From Bathynomus jamesi (lineage: Eukaryota > Arthropoda > Malacostraca > Isopoda > Cirolanidae), in contig JAJOZX010002704.1 in NCBI GenBank assembly GCA_023014485.1, positions 172,001 to 236,000 on the forward strand: a stretch of 64,000 bases of DNA, given 5' to 3'. The notes under the pieces are model-generated. The model ran no database searches and was not told the origin of the DNA. It worked only from the letters and a program-made list of their open reading frames with translations. This document shows positions 1 to 10,937 of this stretch, piece after piece (position 1 is the first letter of the stretch; each line of letters opens with the position of its first letter). The position numbers and the translations under genes are program-made.

Positions 1-748
1 AAATAAAAAAGTTATTGAAAGGAATCTGATCGAATCTTGTTTTATTTATAAAAATTTTGAACATAATCTTAATCTTAGCTATAGGCATGTCAAGGTCGAT
101 CCATTGCTATCTTCTTTGGTCACAAAACAGGTCGCACCTGGGTGACCTTCCCAAAATGTACGAAAACCTCCTCCTCTTCCGGTCATTTGCTATGTATATA
201 CCTGTGATAACTTTTGTTTTTTTAGTTACTCATCTCTGCTTGAAAATGTCTTAATAGACGAAAGATCTCGCTATATACTTCTTTCCTTTTCCTTGTGGCT
301 ATATCCTTTACATAAATCACTTCACGGTTTTAGTGAATTTTTGTGCAGTATTTGTTCATGTACGACCTCTATGTCCGGAAGCTCCTACCTGACTCCTTAA
401 TATATACTCGTAAACAAATTATCACAGCTGCTGCCGAACACTTGAATAAGTCATTTGGGGCAATGAAACAAGATAAGGTAATTTGACCTCAAGGTCTCTA
501 TTTTGGAGGTTCATTGTATACTAGCGACCGGGAGATAATCCGTCAGGATCGCGCGGAAGGATTAACATGTGATAAAGTGAGAAACGATTTTGTGGGAAAT
601 ATGGCATTCCTTGACTCACCCACCCTTAACCAACCTATAAATGCAGGATTATAGTAAAAATGACCAGTCTAACTTCCAACGCCTTTAAGTCCTTACAGTC
701 TGTCCACAGTTCTCCAAATTTACTTCTTCGCTTGAAATCACCCCCATC
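1..748. other. AT-rich spacer, no gene seen
   Basis: I see no coding region, RNA gene or clear repeat here. The short open frames show no recognisable motif. It may include the left, non-coding end of the MULE-type element that follows, but I could not find its terminal repeat. Confidence 0.4.
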
Positions 749-2128
749 ATGGATTTCGTTAAAAGTCAACGTGGTCAAGATAAACTCTGCCTTGATGGTT
801 ACATCTATGTCAAGCACAAAGAATTGTCATCTGGTATTATATCCTACGAATGTGAACGCCGTCGGCATAAAAACTGCAAAGCCCAAGTTAAAATATGTGA
901 AGAAGAATTAGTCAGCCATCTTCATGAACATAACCACGCTCCTGATACTAATCGTCAAGATGTCTTGCTTCTACGGAACGAAATAAAGCAGAAAGCTATT
1001 GACACCCAGGAAACCGCTCAACAAATCATCACACAGGCAGTACAGAGCATTCCAGGAGTTTCAGTGCAACTACCATCCGTTCACCATATTAGGCGTGCAA
1101 TAAGAAGACAGGCAAGTTGTGAACGCTCCGCATCCCATTCCAAAGAACTTAAATGAGATGGTTATTCCCGATGAATATAAAATGACGGCTTCCGGCGAGG
1201 ATTTCCTGCTTTACGACAGTGGATCAATTAATCAACGTATGCTTATATTTTCTACAGCCAAAAACATGAGACTCCTGGAAACCTCGACTGATTGGTTTTG
1301 CGATGGGACATTTAAAGTTGCGCCAACCCTCTTTTACCAGCTTTACACAGTTCATTGTCTAGTCTCGAGTAGAACAATTCCATGGTTTATGTGTTGTTAC
1401 CAAACAAACGACAAGACTCCTATCAAGATCTTTTCCACCAACTTCTTACTATCAACCCCAGGCTCAATCCGAAGACCGTCCTCATCGACTACGAACAGGC
1501 TGCTAAGAGCGCCATCCAAGAAGCCTTTCCCAACGCGATAGTCAAAGGATGTTTTTACCACTTGTCTCAAGCCGTATATCGCAAGGTGCAATCGGAGGGA
1601 TTGCAAGCAAAATATCAGAGTGATGCCGACTTTGCTCTCAGAATTCGCATGCTACCAGCACTAGCATTCGTACCATCAGAGAATGTTGTTGATGCATTTG
1701 AAGAACTGCAAGAAAATATGCCTCAGGAAGCAGATCCAATCACCGATTATTTCGAGGATGTCTACATTGGTAGAGTACGTCGCCGTAACAGAGCAACTCC
1801 ACGTTTTCCTATCAACATGTGGAGTATGCACCAACGCGTAGTTGATGACCTCCCACGCACTAACAACTCTTTGGAAGGATGGCATAACCATTTGCAAGCA
1901 AGCATTACTTCATGCCATCCAAATATCTGGACCTTTCTTCAAGTGTTGAAAAAGGAGCAAGGACTCACCAACGTCATCATAAGCCAAATGCTTGCAGGAC
2001 ATCCGCCCCCACCCAAGAAGAAACGGTATCAAGATTTGTCGACCAGAATTGCAACTATTGTAGAAGATTATGAGAACCGTGAAGTGTTGGATTTTTTGAA
2101 AGGAATAGCACACAATTTGCAATTTTAA
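749..2128 (+). pseudogene. FLYWCH zinc finger plus MULE-type transposase, frameshifted
   Basis: The first 60 or so codons after the ATG at 749 form a FLYWCH-type zinc finger: a Cys in SYECERRRHKNCKAQV is followed by HLHEHNHAPD. The middle part has WFCDGTFKVAP, the first catalytic Asp region of MULE transposases. It continues with VLIDYEQAA, the second Asp, and GCFYHLSQAVYRKVQ, the conserved Cys/His block. The C-terminal part has NNSLEGWHNHLQ, which fits the last catalytic region. Reading moves from frame 2 to frame 3 near 1115-1150 and back to frame 2 near 1380, so two indels break it. The final frame ends at 2128 with TAA. FLYWCH-MULE fusions are common as both transposons and domesticated genes in animals; the breaks favour a dead transposon copy. 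I did not find terminal inverted repeats. Confidence 0.8.
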
Positions 2129-2780
2129 TATACAGTTTTCCATTTTTTCTAATATTATTTTATGTATGTATAGATATCTATTAATAATTCATTGTTAAAT
2201 ATCCATTTTTAAAAAGTCTATTTTATAAATAATATTTTTTTACTACTTTTTTTGTTAATTTTCATAAACACTAGGGGCAGTTTTCCAGTGTGACCGGGAG
2301 GGTGGCGGTCGAAACCGAGCTTCGAGGTTACTCGTGGCTACCCTGGTTTAACACCATCAACTTGTATAATCCAACGAGGGCATGTTGACCTAGTAGGAAA
2401 AGAATGGAGGAAAACAAATAAAAGACACCCCTCCAGTTTTTTTAACTTAAAAAAGGCGAAAACTAACGAGGGCATTTCCGCCAGAAAGTCTTTGAAAAGA
2501 AGTTCGTAAAGAAAGTGGTAAAATTAGAAGAAGTGATATGTGTGAAAGATACATAACCCGAGTAGCCAAAAGAGAAGACTTTGGGCGGTAGGGACCGGGA
2601 GGGCGCGCAACTCTCCTGAACCCACCCCGGAGTGGTGAAAACTGAATCGAGAATGACAAGGACTGCTATCAGCGAGTACCTCGTCCCCCCCCCAAACCCT
2701 AAAACCAGCAGGGTGCATTTTAACCCACCCCCAACACAAGTTCGTGCCAGGAACAAGGGCATAAACACTAGGGGCAGTTT
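2129..2780. other. AT-rich then G/C-rich repeat-like spacer
   Basis: No gene is seen. A block of about 30 bp, cataaacactaggggcag followed by ttttccagtgt, occurs near 2263-2294 and again at 2759-2790, and so brackets this stretch. The segment at 2585-2760 is rich in GGGAGGG and CCCCCCCC runs. It has a weak reverse-complement resemblance to the repeat at 23.1-23.3 kb. Confidence 0.35.
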
Positions 2781-2786
2781 TCCAGT

Positions 2787-2922
2787 GTGGCAGTTGTCCG
2801 GGTGGCAGTTATCCGGGTGGCAGTTTTCCAGGTGGCAGTTTTCCAGGGTGGCAGTTGTCCGGGTGGCAGTTGTCCGGTGGCAGTTGTCCGGGTGGCAGTT
2901 TTCCAGGTGGCAGTTGTCCTAG
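2787..2922 (+). repeat. Minisatellite, about nine 15-bp units
   Basis: The unit is close to GGTGGCAGTTNTCCN and is repeated head to tail about nine times with small variations (gtccgg, atccgg, ttccag). All three frames are open across it, which makes Trp-Gln-Leu-Ser-Gly-type repeats on paper. I read this as a property of the repeat and not as a protein. Confidence 0.85.
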
Positions 2923-3094
2923 AACCGCTTCATACAGTCTTTACTTGCTGTCCAAGGATATCTGTGCATGTATGACAGCGGTCATACGTCAAGCTCAGCC
3001 TTGTTGCCTTTTCAAATTCTTATTTACTACTTTTTGATCTTCATATCCTTGTAACAGAAAAACCCATATGAGTGTTAACATTTTTTTAATCACC

Positions 3095-3566
3095 TTTCAA
3101 CCTTTCAAGTGTTCCGTGCGATGATTCCTCATTTCACGAAGGTCAAGCTTGTTGTCCTGAAGTAGAGAGTTGTTTTCTTGTACTCTCCACTGGGATTGTT
3201 CTGAGCCAGGCGTCTAATCTTTTGTTTTGAAGATGTCCACCGCAACACCACTCGTGTTCCTTAGTTCCTTGGGCAGCTGGTTAAACAGTCTTGGGCCTCT
3301 CACAACAAAACGATTTTTTTCAGGGTTGAGGATGTTCCCTGTCTAGCCTTTAAATTGGGAATACAACACAGTTTTCCTTTACTTTCCACTGTTGTTTGGG
3401 GGGTTATAGGGTTCAGAGTAAGATTAGGGGCATTGTTTTTCAAGTGTAAATAATGGTGTATCTCTCTTCTTCTTTCCAGTGAAGATAGGTTTAATTCACG
3501 TAACTTTTCCCAGTAATTTAGTTCTTTGCACCCATTGATCTTGGCTGTGAAGCTTCTCTGAATCCT
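3095..3566 (-). pseudogene. LINE 3' end (reverse transcriptase C-terminal part), fragment
   Basis: On the minus strand this reads through the C-terminal part of a non-LTR retrotransposon ORF2. It includes IQRSFTAKINGCKELNYWEK, then LSSLERRRE, then KARQGTSSTLK and a degraded VRGPRLFN-type block. The same 3' segment recurs at 34.53-34.99 kb, 58.82-59.1 kb and 60.46-60.74 kb, so this is one dispersed LINE family. The RT part upstream in the element lies at 7.18-7.53 kb, on the far side of a transposon insertion. The clade is uncertain (CR1/Jockey-like). Confidence 0.7.
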
Positions 3567-3811
3567 ATATACTATTGAGCTAAAATGTGTCTGTGTGTGT
3601 GTCTGACCGGTTTCTTCGGAACCGTGCACAGACTAAACGACACATCGGAAAATTCTGCAACCACCACCAACTGATAGCCCATGAGCTGCCGATGTGCTCT
3701 GTCAAGTTTCCCGGTCCTAGGTCACAATTACTGGGTCCGAAGGCCCCAGCAACGCGATAGAACTACAGAAAAGAACGCAGCCGTGAAAATCTTGAGCTTC
3801 ACATTGTGACA

Positions 3812-3852
3812 TATACTGCTACCCGGCCGGAGGGCGGGTAACAGTATATGTC
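3812..3852. repeat. Short near-perfect palindrome in the transposon end
   Basis: The sequence reads tatactgctacccggccg and then its near-complement ending in aacagtata, so it can form a hairpin of about 18 bp. Half of it (cacagtgctacccgcccgga) is repeated in direct orientation at the other end of the element, around 7116-7140. Confidence 0.75.
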
Positions 3853-3968
3853 ACAGTGCTACCCGCCAGTGGGTAGTGGGGGAGGGGGTGGGGTAATTGG
3901 GGGAGTGGGGGTAATGGCGTTTTTTACTTTTGTGTGTGGGGGTAATGGGGGAGTGGGGGTGGGGTAGG

Positions 3969-4117
3969 GTGCCACTTATTTGGGGTGTTTTTCATTTTTT
4001 GGGAATTTCTATCAGGACGGGCGCATTTCTGGTGTCATTCCGTCTAAAAACATTGTGTGTAAAATATTTTTGAAATAAAATAATAATTAGAACTGCCTCA
4101 ACGAGGTCAAAGTTTAT
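3969..4117 (+). repeat. Left inverted repeat of the 3.6-kb transposon
   Basis: It matches the reverse complement of 6914-7052 at most positions. Shared words include gtgtgtaaaatatttttgaa, gaactgcctca and gtcaaagttt. Confidence 0.75.
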
Positions 4118-4424
4118 ACTTTTTGTCGAAAAGTACTCATGGCGTTCTGTTATCATGTCAGTTTTCGTTTCGATAGCTGCTGTAGTTTCTGAGTTGAAAA
4201 ATGATAACAGACAGACAGACGGACGGTCAGAGTCGTTGGTTTAGTCTTCCGCACTGGTGTACAGAAGACTAAAATGAGGTATTATACAGGGTGTAACACG
4301 AGTTTATCCAAATATTGATACAGGCGAAAGAACATGTTATTCTAAGTAGAAAATGGGTTGGGACGAGTTTTGCCAACACTAACAGTGTTTCATTCTCTTT
4401 TTCAGTGAGTTCTGAAACGACGTG

Positions 4425-6705
4425 ATGGCTTCGGCAACAAGATCTAAAACAGCAGTCTATCTCCTGGGGACCGTGGACCACAGCATCACAGGAAGCATGC
4501 TGCCTACGGGAAAGCAGGCGCTTCAGTACTTTTTCCACCTTCACCTTGACGTCAAGAAGCCGATCAAGGAAGCAGCCGCTGAGACAGTGACCGCAGTCAA
4601 GGAATTCTGGAGCGGTCCCGTATTCCTACGCAGAAAGACCAACGCGCAAGGGACAAGGTTCTCCGAATGTACGAGAAGTGGCGGGCTCTGAACAAGAACT
4701 CGAAACGGCGCACTGTGACCCAAATCAGGAACGAGGCCGAGTTCCTCTCATCCCTTGACCGCCTCTTCGACATCGCACACGAACAGGCGATGTCGATGAT
4801 CACAATCGAAGAGGACAGGGAGTTCCTGACGGGACAAAGGGCCGAGGTGCGGCGCGGCCGCATCTCCTCCACACGTGACATGACGCTGCACACTGAGGAG
4901 GAGCGTGCGAGGAGACAGGAAGCGGAAAGGAGCCGCCGGCAAGATGATGAAAGGGCGAACAGAGAGAGCCGAGAAGAACTCGTCGAACTGGCATCGAGCT
5001 CCAGCTCAGGTGCAAGCAGCCCGACTCGGTCACCGACACGGCGTCGTCGCCGAGAAGAAGAGGAAGAGCTCTCTCTCCCGGGCCCGTCCACGTCGAATGC
5101 AGAAGCATCTACGACCCCTTTACCACCCAAGCGATTCCGTGCGTCGAAAAAGATGATCACCCCTGATCTCTCCGCAGCGATGGATCGGACGAAACTTACC
5201 GACCGAGAAGGTGTTTTTTTGCTGTCGGCGGCTGCGAGGAGCTTGGGCCACGACCCTGAGGAGCTGGTCTTGAACCGCGAATCCCCCGCCGCGACCGAGC
5301 AAAGTTCCGTGCTATGGCAGCAGCGGAAATGAAGGCAGCCTTCCATCCTACTGTGCCGCTGACCGTTCACTGGGACGGGAAAATCGTACCAGCGGCTGAC
5401 GGAGGCCCTGCTGAAGATCGCCTTCCAGTTCTGGTGTCTGGGGAGAACGTCGACAAGCTTCTGGCTGTTCCCAGCCTCCCCGACGGCACCGGCCGCGCCA
5501 TGGCGGAAGCCGTCCTCTCTGCCCTCGAGGATTGGGACATCAAGGGACGGATCTGTGCCCTCTATTTTGACACCACCGCCTCAAACACAGGACTCTCAGG
5601 AGGAGCTTGCTATATCATTGAGCAGAAACTCGAGAAGACAGTGCTTCATTTGGCTTGCCGCCACCACATCCACGAACTGGTGTGCGAGAAGGCATTCACG
5701 GCGTGCCTCGGTCCCTCTACTGGTCCTGACATCCTCCTGTTCAAACGATTCGCCGCCCAGTGGGACTTCATCGATCAAACCAAAGCGAAGCCCTTCGAGG
5801 ATGGAACCATGCCGCAGCACCTGAAGGACGCCCGCGACGACCTGCTGATCGAATTCAGCCGCCTCCTCGACGGTCAACATCCACGTGATGACTACAGGGA
5901 ACTTCTGGAGCTCTCTGTAATTGTGCTGGGCGGTCCGAACAAGCGGGGTGCCCGGTTCGCTCGTCCCGGCGCCTTCCATCGCGCGCGCTGGATGGCAAAA
6001 GTCATCTATGCCATCAAACTGTTCCTGTTCCGGGAACAGTTTCAGATGTCGTCAGGCGAAGCGGCTGGAATCCGGCGATTCACCATCTTCGCCGTGTCCA
6101 TCTACGTGACGGCTTGGTACAAAGCGCCGCTCCCGGCAACGGCCCCAGCCGCGGACCTCGCGCTGCTCAAGGCCCTCGTCTATTATCCGGACTCAGCGGT
6201 GGCCAAGGCGACGGCGACAGTCTTCGCCAGGCACCTATGGTACTTGAGCGAGCGCCTCGTCACCCTGGCCATCTTCGACGAGGGTATCGACTTGGCGACA
6301 AAGCGGGAGATGATTAAAGCGATGGAAGAAGAGGAAGGATCGGAGGATCCCCCGCGGCGTATCAATGTGGACCTGTCCACCGCCTCAATCGCCAACAATA
6401 CATTGGCCAAGTTCACAACGACTACATCAAAGGAGTTCTTCAAGGTTCTGGACATCAGCACCGCCTTCCTGCTCAAGGATCCGGAGGAGTGGCGGACGGA
6501 CCCAGCCTTCATCGCCGCATCCCGCCGAGTCCAGGCCCTTCAAGTTGTCAATGACTTCGCGGAGCGCGGGGTGGCGTTGATGCAGTCTTTCAACCTGGCC
6601 CTTACCAAGAGTGAAGACCAAAGGCAGTTCCTCTTACAAGTGGTCGAGAAGCACCGCTGTGACTTCCCAACCGCCCGCAAGTCCACCGTGACCTCTGCAA
6701 AGTAG
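4425..6705 (+). pseudogene. Transposase-like gene, DTTxxNTG/CxxHxxE family, two frameshifts
   Basis: The gene starts at MASATRSKTAVYLLG (ATG at 4425; an ATG at 4422 is one codon earlier). It covers about 760 codons in three frames. The frame breaks near 4600, after KEFW, and again near 5280, just before RDRAKFRAMAAAEMK. The middle part (4.9-5.1 kb) is charged and disordered. The C-terminal 460 residues contain HWDGK, LPVLVSG, FDTTASNTG and CRHHIHEL, a spaced Asp/His/Glu pattern like a DDE nuclease. I know this as a multi-copy family in arthropod and cnidarian genomes, without a confirmed biochemical role. Flanking inverted repeats make a transposase the best reading. GC content is far above that of the neighbours. 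Calling it a transposase is inference; membership of the family is more certain. Confidence 0.65.
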
Positions 6706-6913
6706 GCAACAATGAGAGGGAGATGGGCGCCATGATACCCCCCCCCCCTTGAGGGGCTAATACTCGAGTTGAGGGGGACCTAGAGTTGAAAGTATGAAGT
6801 CCAGTTATATGTTTTAGGTCAAGATTAGTAGCTTGAACAAACTAGAAGTGATATTTTATTTGCTAGAGGCATAGAACATCATGATCTAAAATTTCTACTT
6901 TTCGAGAAAATAT

Positions 6914-7052
6914 ACAAACTTTGACCGTATTGAGGCAGTTCTAAATATTGTTTTATTTCAAAAATATTTTACACACGATATTTTTTGACAAAGTGGAACC
7001 AGAAACGCGCCCGTCCCGATAAAAATTCAAACTTTCGAAAATAAGTGTCACC
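6914..7052 (-). repeat. Right inverted repeat of the 3.6-kb transposon
   Basis: Reverse complement of the repeat at 3969-4117, with scattered differences. Beyond it lie the G-rich tract and half of the outer hairpin, then a short CG-rich segment (tcgcgagcgatagcgagcta) up to about 7180. Confidence 0.75.
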
Positions 7053-7182
7053 CTAGGGTGGGGGTAATGGGGGAGAGGGGTGGGGGTAATGGCGTTTTTT
7101 AAATTTTGTAGCTGGATCACAGTGCTACCCGCCCGGAGGGCCAAGTTGTACAACGGTCGCGAGCGATAGCGAGCTACCGCTT

Positions 7183-7530
7183 GTCCTTTCTAACTGACTA
7201 ATGTCTTCTTTTTTATATGGGCATGTTAGGACCGAGCAGTATTCAAACTTGAGTATGATCAGTGTTTTCAATAGAAAAATCATTATATTCCTATCCCTTC
7301 GTTTAAAGGTTCTCAGTATCTGCCCAGTTATTTTCTTTGCTCTGTTTACTGCTATCTTATTTTGTGTTTCAAATTTCGCATCATCAGTCATTACATCTTG
7401 TTGTCTTCCGACCACTTGTAGATTCTGTTCATGTCTGTTTGTAGAGATCCTATATCCTCTGGGTTTCTTATTTTTCTACTGATCTGTGTCATCGACAAAG
7501 GATGTTACTGTGCTGTCTCTGGCAATGTGT
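7183..7530 (-). pseudogene. LINE reverse transcriptase fragment, 5' side of the transposon insertion
   Basis: The minus strand reads SFVDDT near 7490-7510 (the YxDD-type catalytic box), ISRKIRNPED, then DAKFETQNKIAVNRAKKI, FLLKTLIILKFEYCSVL and KKEDISQLE. The protein then continues at 3566 on the far side of the inverted-repeat transposon. At least one frame change lies near 7420. The same family is found at 36.12-36.83 kb and 31.69-32.1 kb. Confidence 0.7.
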
Positions 7531-8143
7531 ATATGCATGTGTGTACAGAGAGAGTATATAAGGAGATATATGAAAAATAAATATATATAGGAACCATATA
7601 GGCGTATAAACAAATAAATAAACTAATATTTTACGACACTGCAAACGTTTAGAGTATAGAAGTCCTTAGTCGGTATACTACAAAAGAAAAAAAAATTTAT
7701 ATAACATTATTCCAATATATATATTGCGGATGTCTGTGGCTTTTGGTCCAGTTTGTGTAGAGCAAGCCTAGGGTAGTGCGAGTGACTGTGGTTGATACAG
7801 ATAAATTTGTGCTCCTTTGGATAAGAAACACAAACTTGTGGTGCATCTTGTTCCTGAAGAACCATGCACCAGAACTGATAATAACTGGGGGTGTCTGCAA
7901 TAAAACTAACGAAAATTGCAATCAATTGAATACAGATATGCATGTTCTTTGGACTAGACTAATACAGAGCATTGTTGCTTTCAGTGGTGATGAACCACGT
8001 ACGAAATCCTCGCCAGTACTTTGAATCCCTATTTACTTGGCAATGCTGCTGCGAGCTGCTCGTATCCTGAAATGGGCAGAATGATGTTCTATGTAAAAAG
8101 ATGTTTATTTCCTCATACTTCTATTTAAACTATGAATGTATCG

Positions 8144-8147
<4 letters not shown>
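7531..8147. other. AT-rich spacer, nothing recognised
   Basis: No gene or repeat recognised. Short frames on both strands around 7.7-8.0 kb carry no motif that I know. Confidence 0.35.
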
Positions 8148-8183
<36 letters not shown>

Positions 8184-9333
8184 GCTAAAACTACAATAGT
8201 TACCCCTTTTTCTTTGATGTATTCAATCCGAAGTGAATGCAACGAGTCTTTTGCTTATATTGAGGTTCTGAATATAGTAGGCTAGGTATAGTTATAACCC
8301 CTAGATCGGTGGTGGCGAACCTTTTTTGCTGGTGGGTCATTTTTGTTACTTTTGATTTAAAAAAAAACGAAATTGGGTCACAATAATTTATTTACTAATT
8401 ATTTTTAGTGAGAAACTTCTTGGAATTTAGCTGCTAATGTTTTGATCCGAGGTTTATATTTAGTTTTCTTTAGTCTCACACATGTAGCACTCATATCTGT
8501 GCCAAGGCAATTCCTAGTGGTGGATTTGACGAAATTCATGGAGGAAAACAACTATTCACATGAATAAGATGAACCAAACATTGTTAGCAGAGCTAATGCT
8601 AGTTTTTTCATTGATGCAAAAGAATTTGGTAAAGAGTTCTATTCTGCAAGAATAAGATTCTCTACTCTTTCTATTGATTGTTGTTCTCTGGTTACACCCA
8701 AAATTGACGACTCCAATTCCTTTTCTTGTAACTTCAGATTAAAATCAATAAATTTAGTCTTCCATAGTGCACTTTCTTGGAAGTCAACTAATTTAATTTC
8801 TAAAATACCAATGTCAAGCCAATGAAAAGCTGATAACGGGAGATCTTCAAATTGAATAGTATGGGGGAAATGGATGAATTGTAAGTTGTCATACATACAC
8901 ACACGTTTTTAAACGTATACTATACGTTTAAAAACGTTTCAATGTGTATCACCTGTTTATTTTGGTGGGAGAATAAAATAATTTTAAAACTGTAGAGCAG
9001 AAAATATTAAAAACTAAAGTCATATTTTATTTAAATAAGAGCTCGTGGATCACTAAAAATTGCCCCGTGGGTCAGTACTTGACCCGCCGGTCAGTGGTTC
9101 GCCATCACTGCGGCCCAGATCCTGTACCAAAGCTGGATCCTATCTGCTTTGCAGATACCTAGTGAGGGAAGCCATATTTTTGGGGCCTCTTTGCGAGTGA
9201 CCCGTTGCCCACGTCCGGCTAACATCATTAAAAAAACAACTATAATGTTTGTCATTTACCATTACTTATTCGGACTATAGTGGATTTAATTTTCCCAGAA
9301 TAGTGCCTTGTTCCATGCATGGTCTATGTGTAT

Positions 9334-9336
<3 letters not shown>
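8184..9336 (+). repeat. Dispersed repeat, same family as the 35-kb inverted repeat
   Basis: The segment begins ttggctaaaactacaatag and ends near catgcatggtctatgtgta. It matches one arm of the inverted repeat at 35057-35829 in order, including aaagctggatcct, ctctttgcgag and ccattacttattcgg. It is interrupted at 8308-9113 by a hAT-type fragment. Both outer ends lie against (TA)n. Confidence 0.75.
8308..9113 (-). mobile_element. Non-autonomous hAT element with transposase remnant
   Basis: The ends are ggtggtggcgaacc and its imperfect complement ggttcgccatcactgc. The flanks cctagatc (8300-8307) and cccagatc (9114-9121) match at 7 of 8 bases, the duplication length of hAT elements. A minus-strand frame at 8639-8902 (about 87 aa) contains EDLPLSAFHWLDIGILEI and resembles the C-terminal half of hAT-derived proteins of the GTF2IRD2/ZBED5 type. 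The rest of the transposase is missing. The element is inserted into the dispersed repeat. Confidence 0.65.
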
Positions 9337-9368
<32 letters not shown>

Positions 9369-9479
9369 TATATATAATATATATAAAAATGGCATTTAAA
9401 TTACGTTTACTTTATGATTTATATTTTTTATTTACGCCTGTTTGAGGTTCACAGTAGCATGGGCGCAAAATGTTAGAGT

Positions 9480-9765
9480 ACAATGCAGTTGCAAATGTTG
9501 CAAGATATCGCAAGAGTGCCAACCCCCACCCCCTTTGTTGCAAGGCACCCCCTAAATGGGAGAGGGGGAAATGAGCAACAAGGGGTTATGCAACTTGGAG
9601 GCGGAGTTATCCCCCAAGTTGCAATGAACCCCGCTAGGGGAGACCTCTTTGGGGGATATGGTGGGACGGCCTCACCCCCCAAAGGGGTATACCTAACCTA
9701 AGAGAGAGAAGAGTTCGCTTGACAGGAGCCAAGCGCATATTAAGACCAGCCGAGCGGCTGTTGTC
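9480..9765 (+). repeat. G-rich dispersed repeat
   Basis: The segment contains caacttggaggcggagttat followed by cccccaag. A close relative, aacttggaggtggcgttatc, lies at 60752 and in the mirrored position near 58790. It is a repeat shared with the LINE-flanking DNA in the palindrome. No protein is supported. Confidence 0.5.
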
Positions 9766-9778
9766 TTATAGGTCCCCT

Positions 9779-10020
9779 AATCAGCCAGTTGGCTTATGTG
9801 GCTGAGTTGCCAGATTGCGCTGTTTATTTAATTAAAGCCTATATTATGGCTTAATCAGCCAGTTGGATTAGAAGGCTGAGTTGCCAGTTTGCACTATTTA
9901 TTTAATTAAAGCGTATATTCTGGCTTAATCAGCCAGTTGGCATAGAAGGCTGAGTTGCCAGTTTGCGCTATTTATATAATTAATGCATATATTCTGGTTT
10001 ACAAATCCGCTTTAGAAGCC
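9779..10020 (+). repeat. Tandem repeat, three units of about 74 bp
   Basis: Units start at 9779, 9852 and 9926, each with taatcagccagttgg, then gctgagttgccag, tttatttaattaaag and tatatt. A fourth, partial unit may follow. It lies just outside the Polinton coding region and could be part of its left end, but I found no matching right end. Confidence 0.8.
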
Positions 10021-10580
10021 AGCCAATTGATATAATTAAATACCGTGTACAAACAAAAAGAATTAAATAAAACACCATCACATCATTCTGCTTATTTAGG
10101 CGAATTAATGGAACTATATAAAAAATAAATATACATTGGAATATATATGATCAAAAATATAATAGCATACGGACGATGAATATATAATAAATATACAATG
10201 GAATATATATATGATCAAAAATAATAATAGCATCACGAACGGGAAATATAAAATCACAAATATACAAAACGTTGTATTATCAATATATTAGTACAGGAAA
10301 AATATATACAGTTATATTAAATAATTAAATATATTGAAAATAATAATATACGAAACGTATAATCAAATGCATATTAGCACAGGATATACTGTGTGTATAT
10401 ATATACACATATATATATATATACACATACAATTAAATAAATAAATGTACATCCTTTATGTTCTACGGGTTATATTAAATAATTACAAATAATAATACAC
10501 GAAGCGTATAATCAAATGCATATTAGTACAGGAAATATAGATATATATACACAATTAAATAAATAAATATACATCCTTTA
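10021..10580. repeat. AT-rich spacer with a duplicated block of about 130 bp
   Basis: The block cgtataatcaaatgcatatt ... taaataaataaatgtacatcc occurs near 10355-10465 and again near 10508-10585. No gene is seen. It separates the tandem repeats from the 3' end of the minus-strand gene cluster. Confidence 0.6.
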
Positions 10581-10583
10581 TGT

Positions 10584-10937
10584 TCAAGGGTGCAAAACGC
10601 TAAACTCACACGTAATAAAGTCTACATCCACATCGATATTACTTTGTACTACGTGGTAAAACCTTCCAAGCAACACTTCACCGTTTAACTGATAAGGATG
10701 CCTATACTTGACATAAATGGCTTTCATATCATTCAATACTATTTTTGTGCCTACTTTACATCCGGTTGGCAAGTTATCTTTAAACACGGCTAGAATACAA
10801 TCAAAAGCACGCACAAAGAGGTCATCGTTAACCACAACATCATTATTAAATACAAGTTTATAAACAAGCCTTTCCAACCGAGGGTTTTTTCTTACCGTCC
10901 AGAGCTTTTCAATCGTGAACTCTTCTTCACTCTGCAT
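10584..10937 (-). CDS. Unknown protein, last of a three-gene minus-strand cluster in the Polinton
   Basis: An intact 117-codon frame. Its ATG overlaps the end of the preceding gene by 11 bases (ATGCAGAGTGA shares the upstream TGA), a compact arrangement typical of viral or Polinton genomes. No signal peptide, membrane segment or motif is visible; the protein is of mixed charge. I do not recognise it. It sits downstream of the polymerase remnant on the same strand. It is unbroken although the polymerase next to it is heavily broken. Confidence 0.6.
   Translation of the reverse strand: MQSEEEFTIEKLWTVRKNPRLERLVYKLVFNNDVVVNDDLFVRAFDCILAVFKDNLPTGCKVGTKIVLNDMKAIYVKYRHPYQLNGEVLLGRFYHVVQSNIDVDVDFITCEFSVLHP

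Larger units (their letters stand above)
3567..7182. mobile_element. Inverted-repeat transposon of unrecognised superfamily
   Basis: The element interrupts a minus-strand LINE: frames ending at 7183 and resuming at 3566 are adjacent in the intact LINE protein, and TCCT is found at both joints. It has inverted repeats of about 140 bp (3969-4117 and 6914-7052) containing gacgggcgc, gtgtgtaaaatatttttgaa and gaactgcctca. Outside these are G-rich tracts (gggggtaatggcgtttttt) that lie in direct orientation on both sides, and a hairpin around ctacccg/cgggta. The interior is clearly more GC-rich than the flanks and carries the gene at 4425-6705. It is related to the element at 47.39-50.62 kb. I do not recall a named superfamily for it. 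Confidence 0.65.

Noticed and set aside
2632..3037. Trp-Gln-Leu-Ser-Gly repeat protein
   Set aside because: Minisatellite open in every frame; no start context or conserved neighbour.
4597..5370. Long minus-strand frame (257 codons)
   Set aside because: It is the antisense shadow of the GC-rich transposase-like gene, Ser/Arg-rich without a motif.
7707..8024. Overlapping frames on both strands around 7.7-8.0 kb
   Set aside because: No motif, no splice or promoter support; AT-rich spacer.
9700..10020. Polinton left terminal inverted repeat
   Set aside because: I could not find a matching inverted copy near 22.7-24.5 kb; kept only as a tandem repeat.
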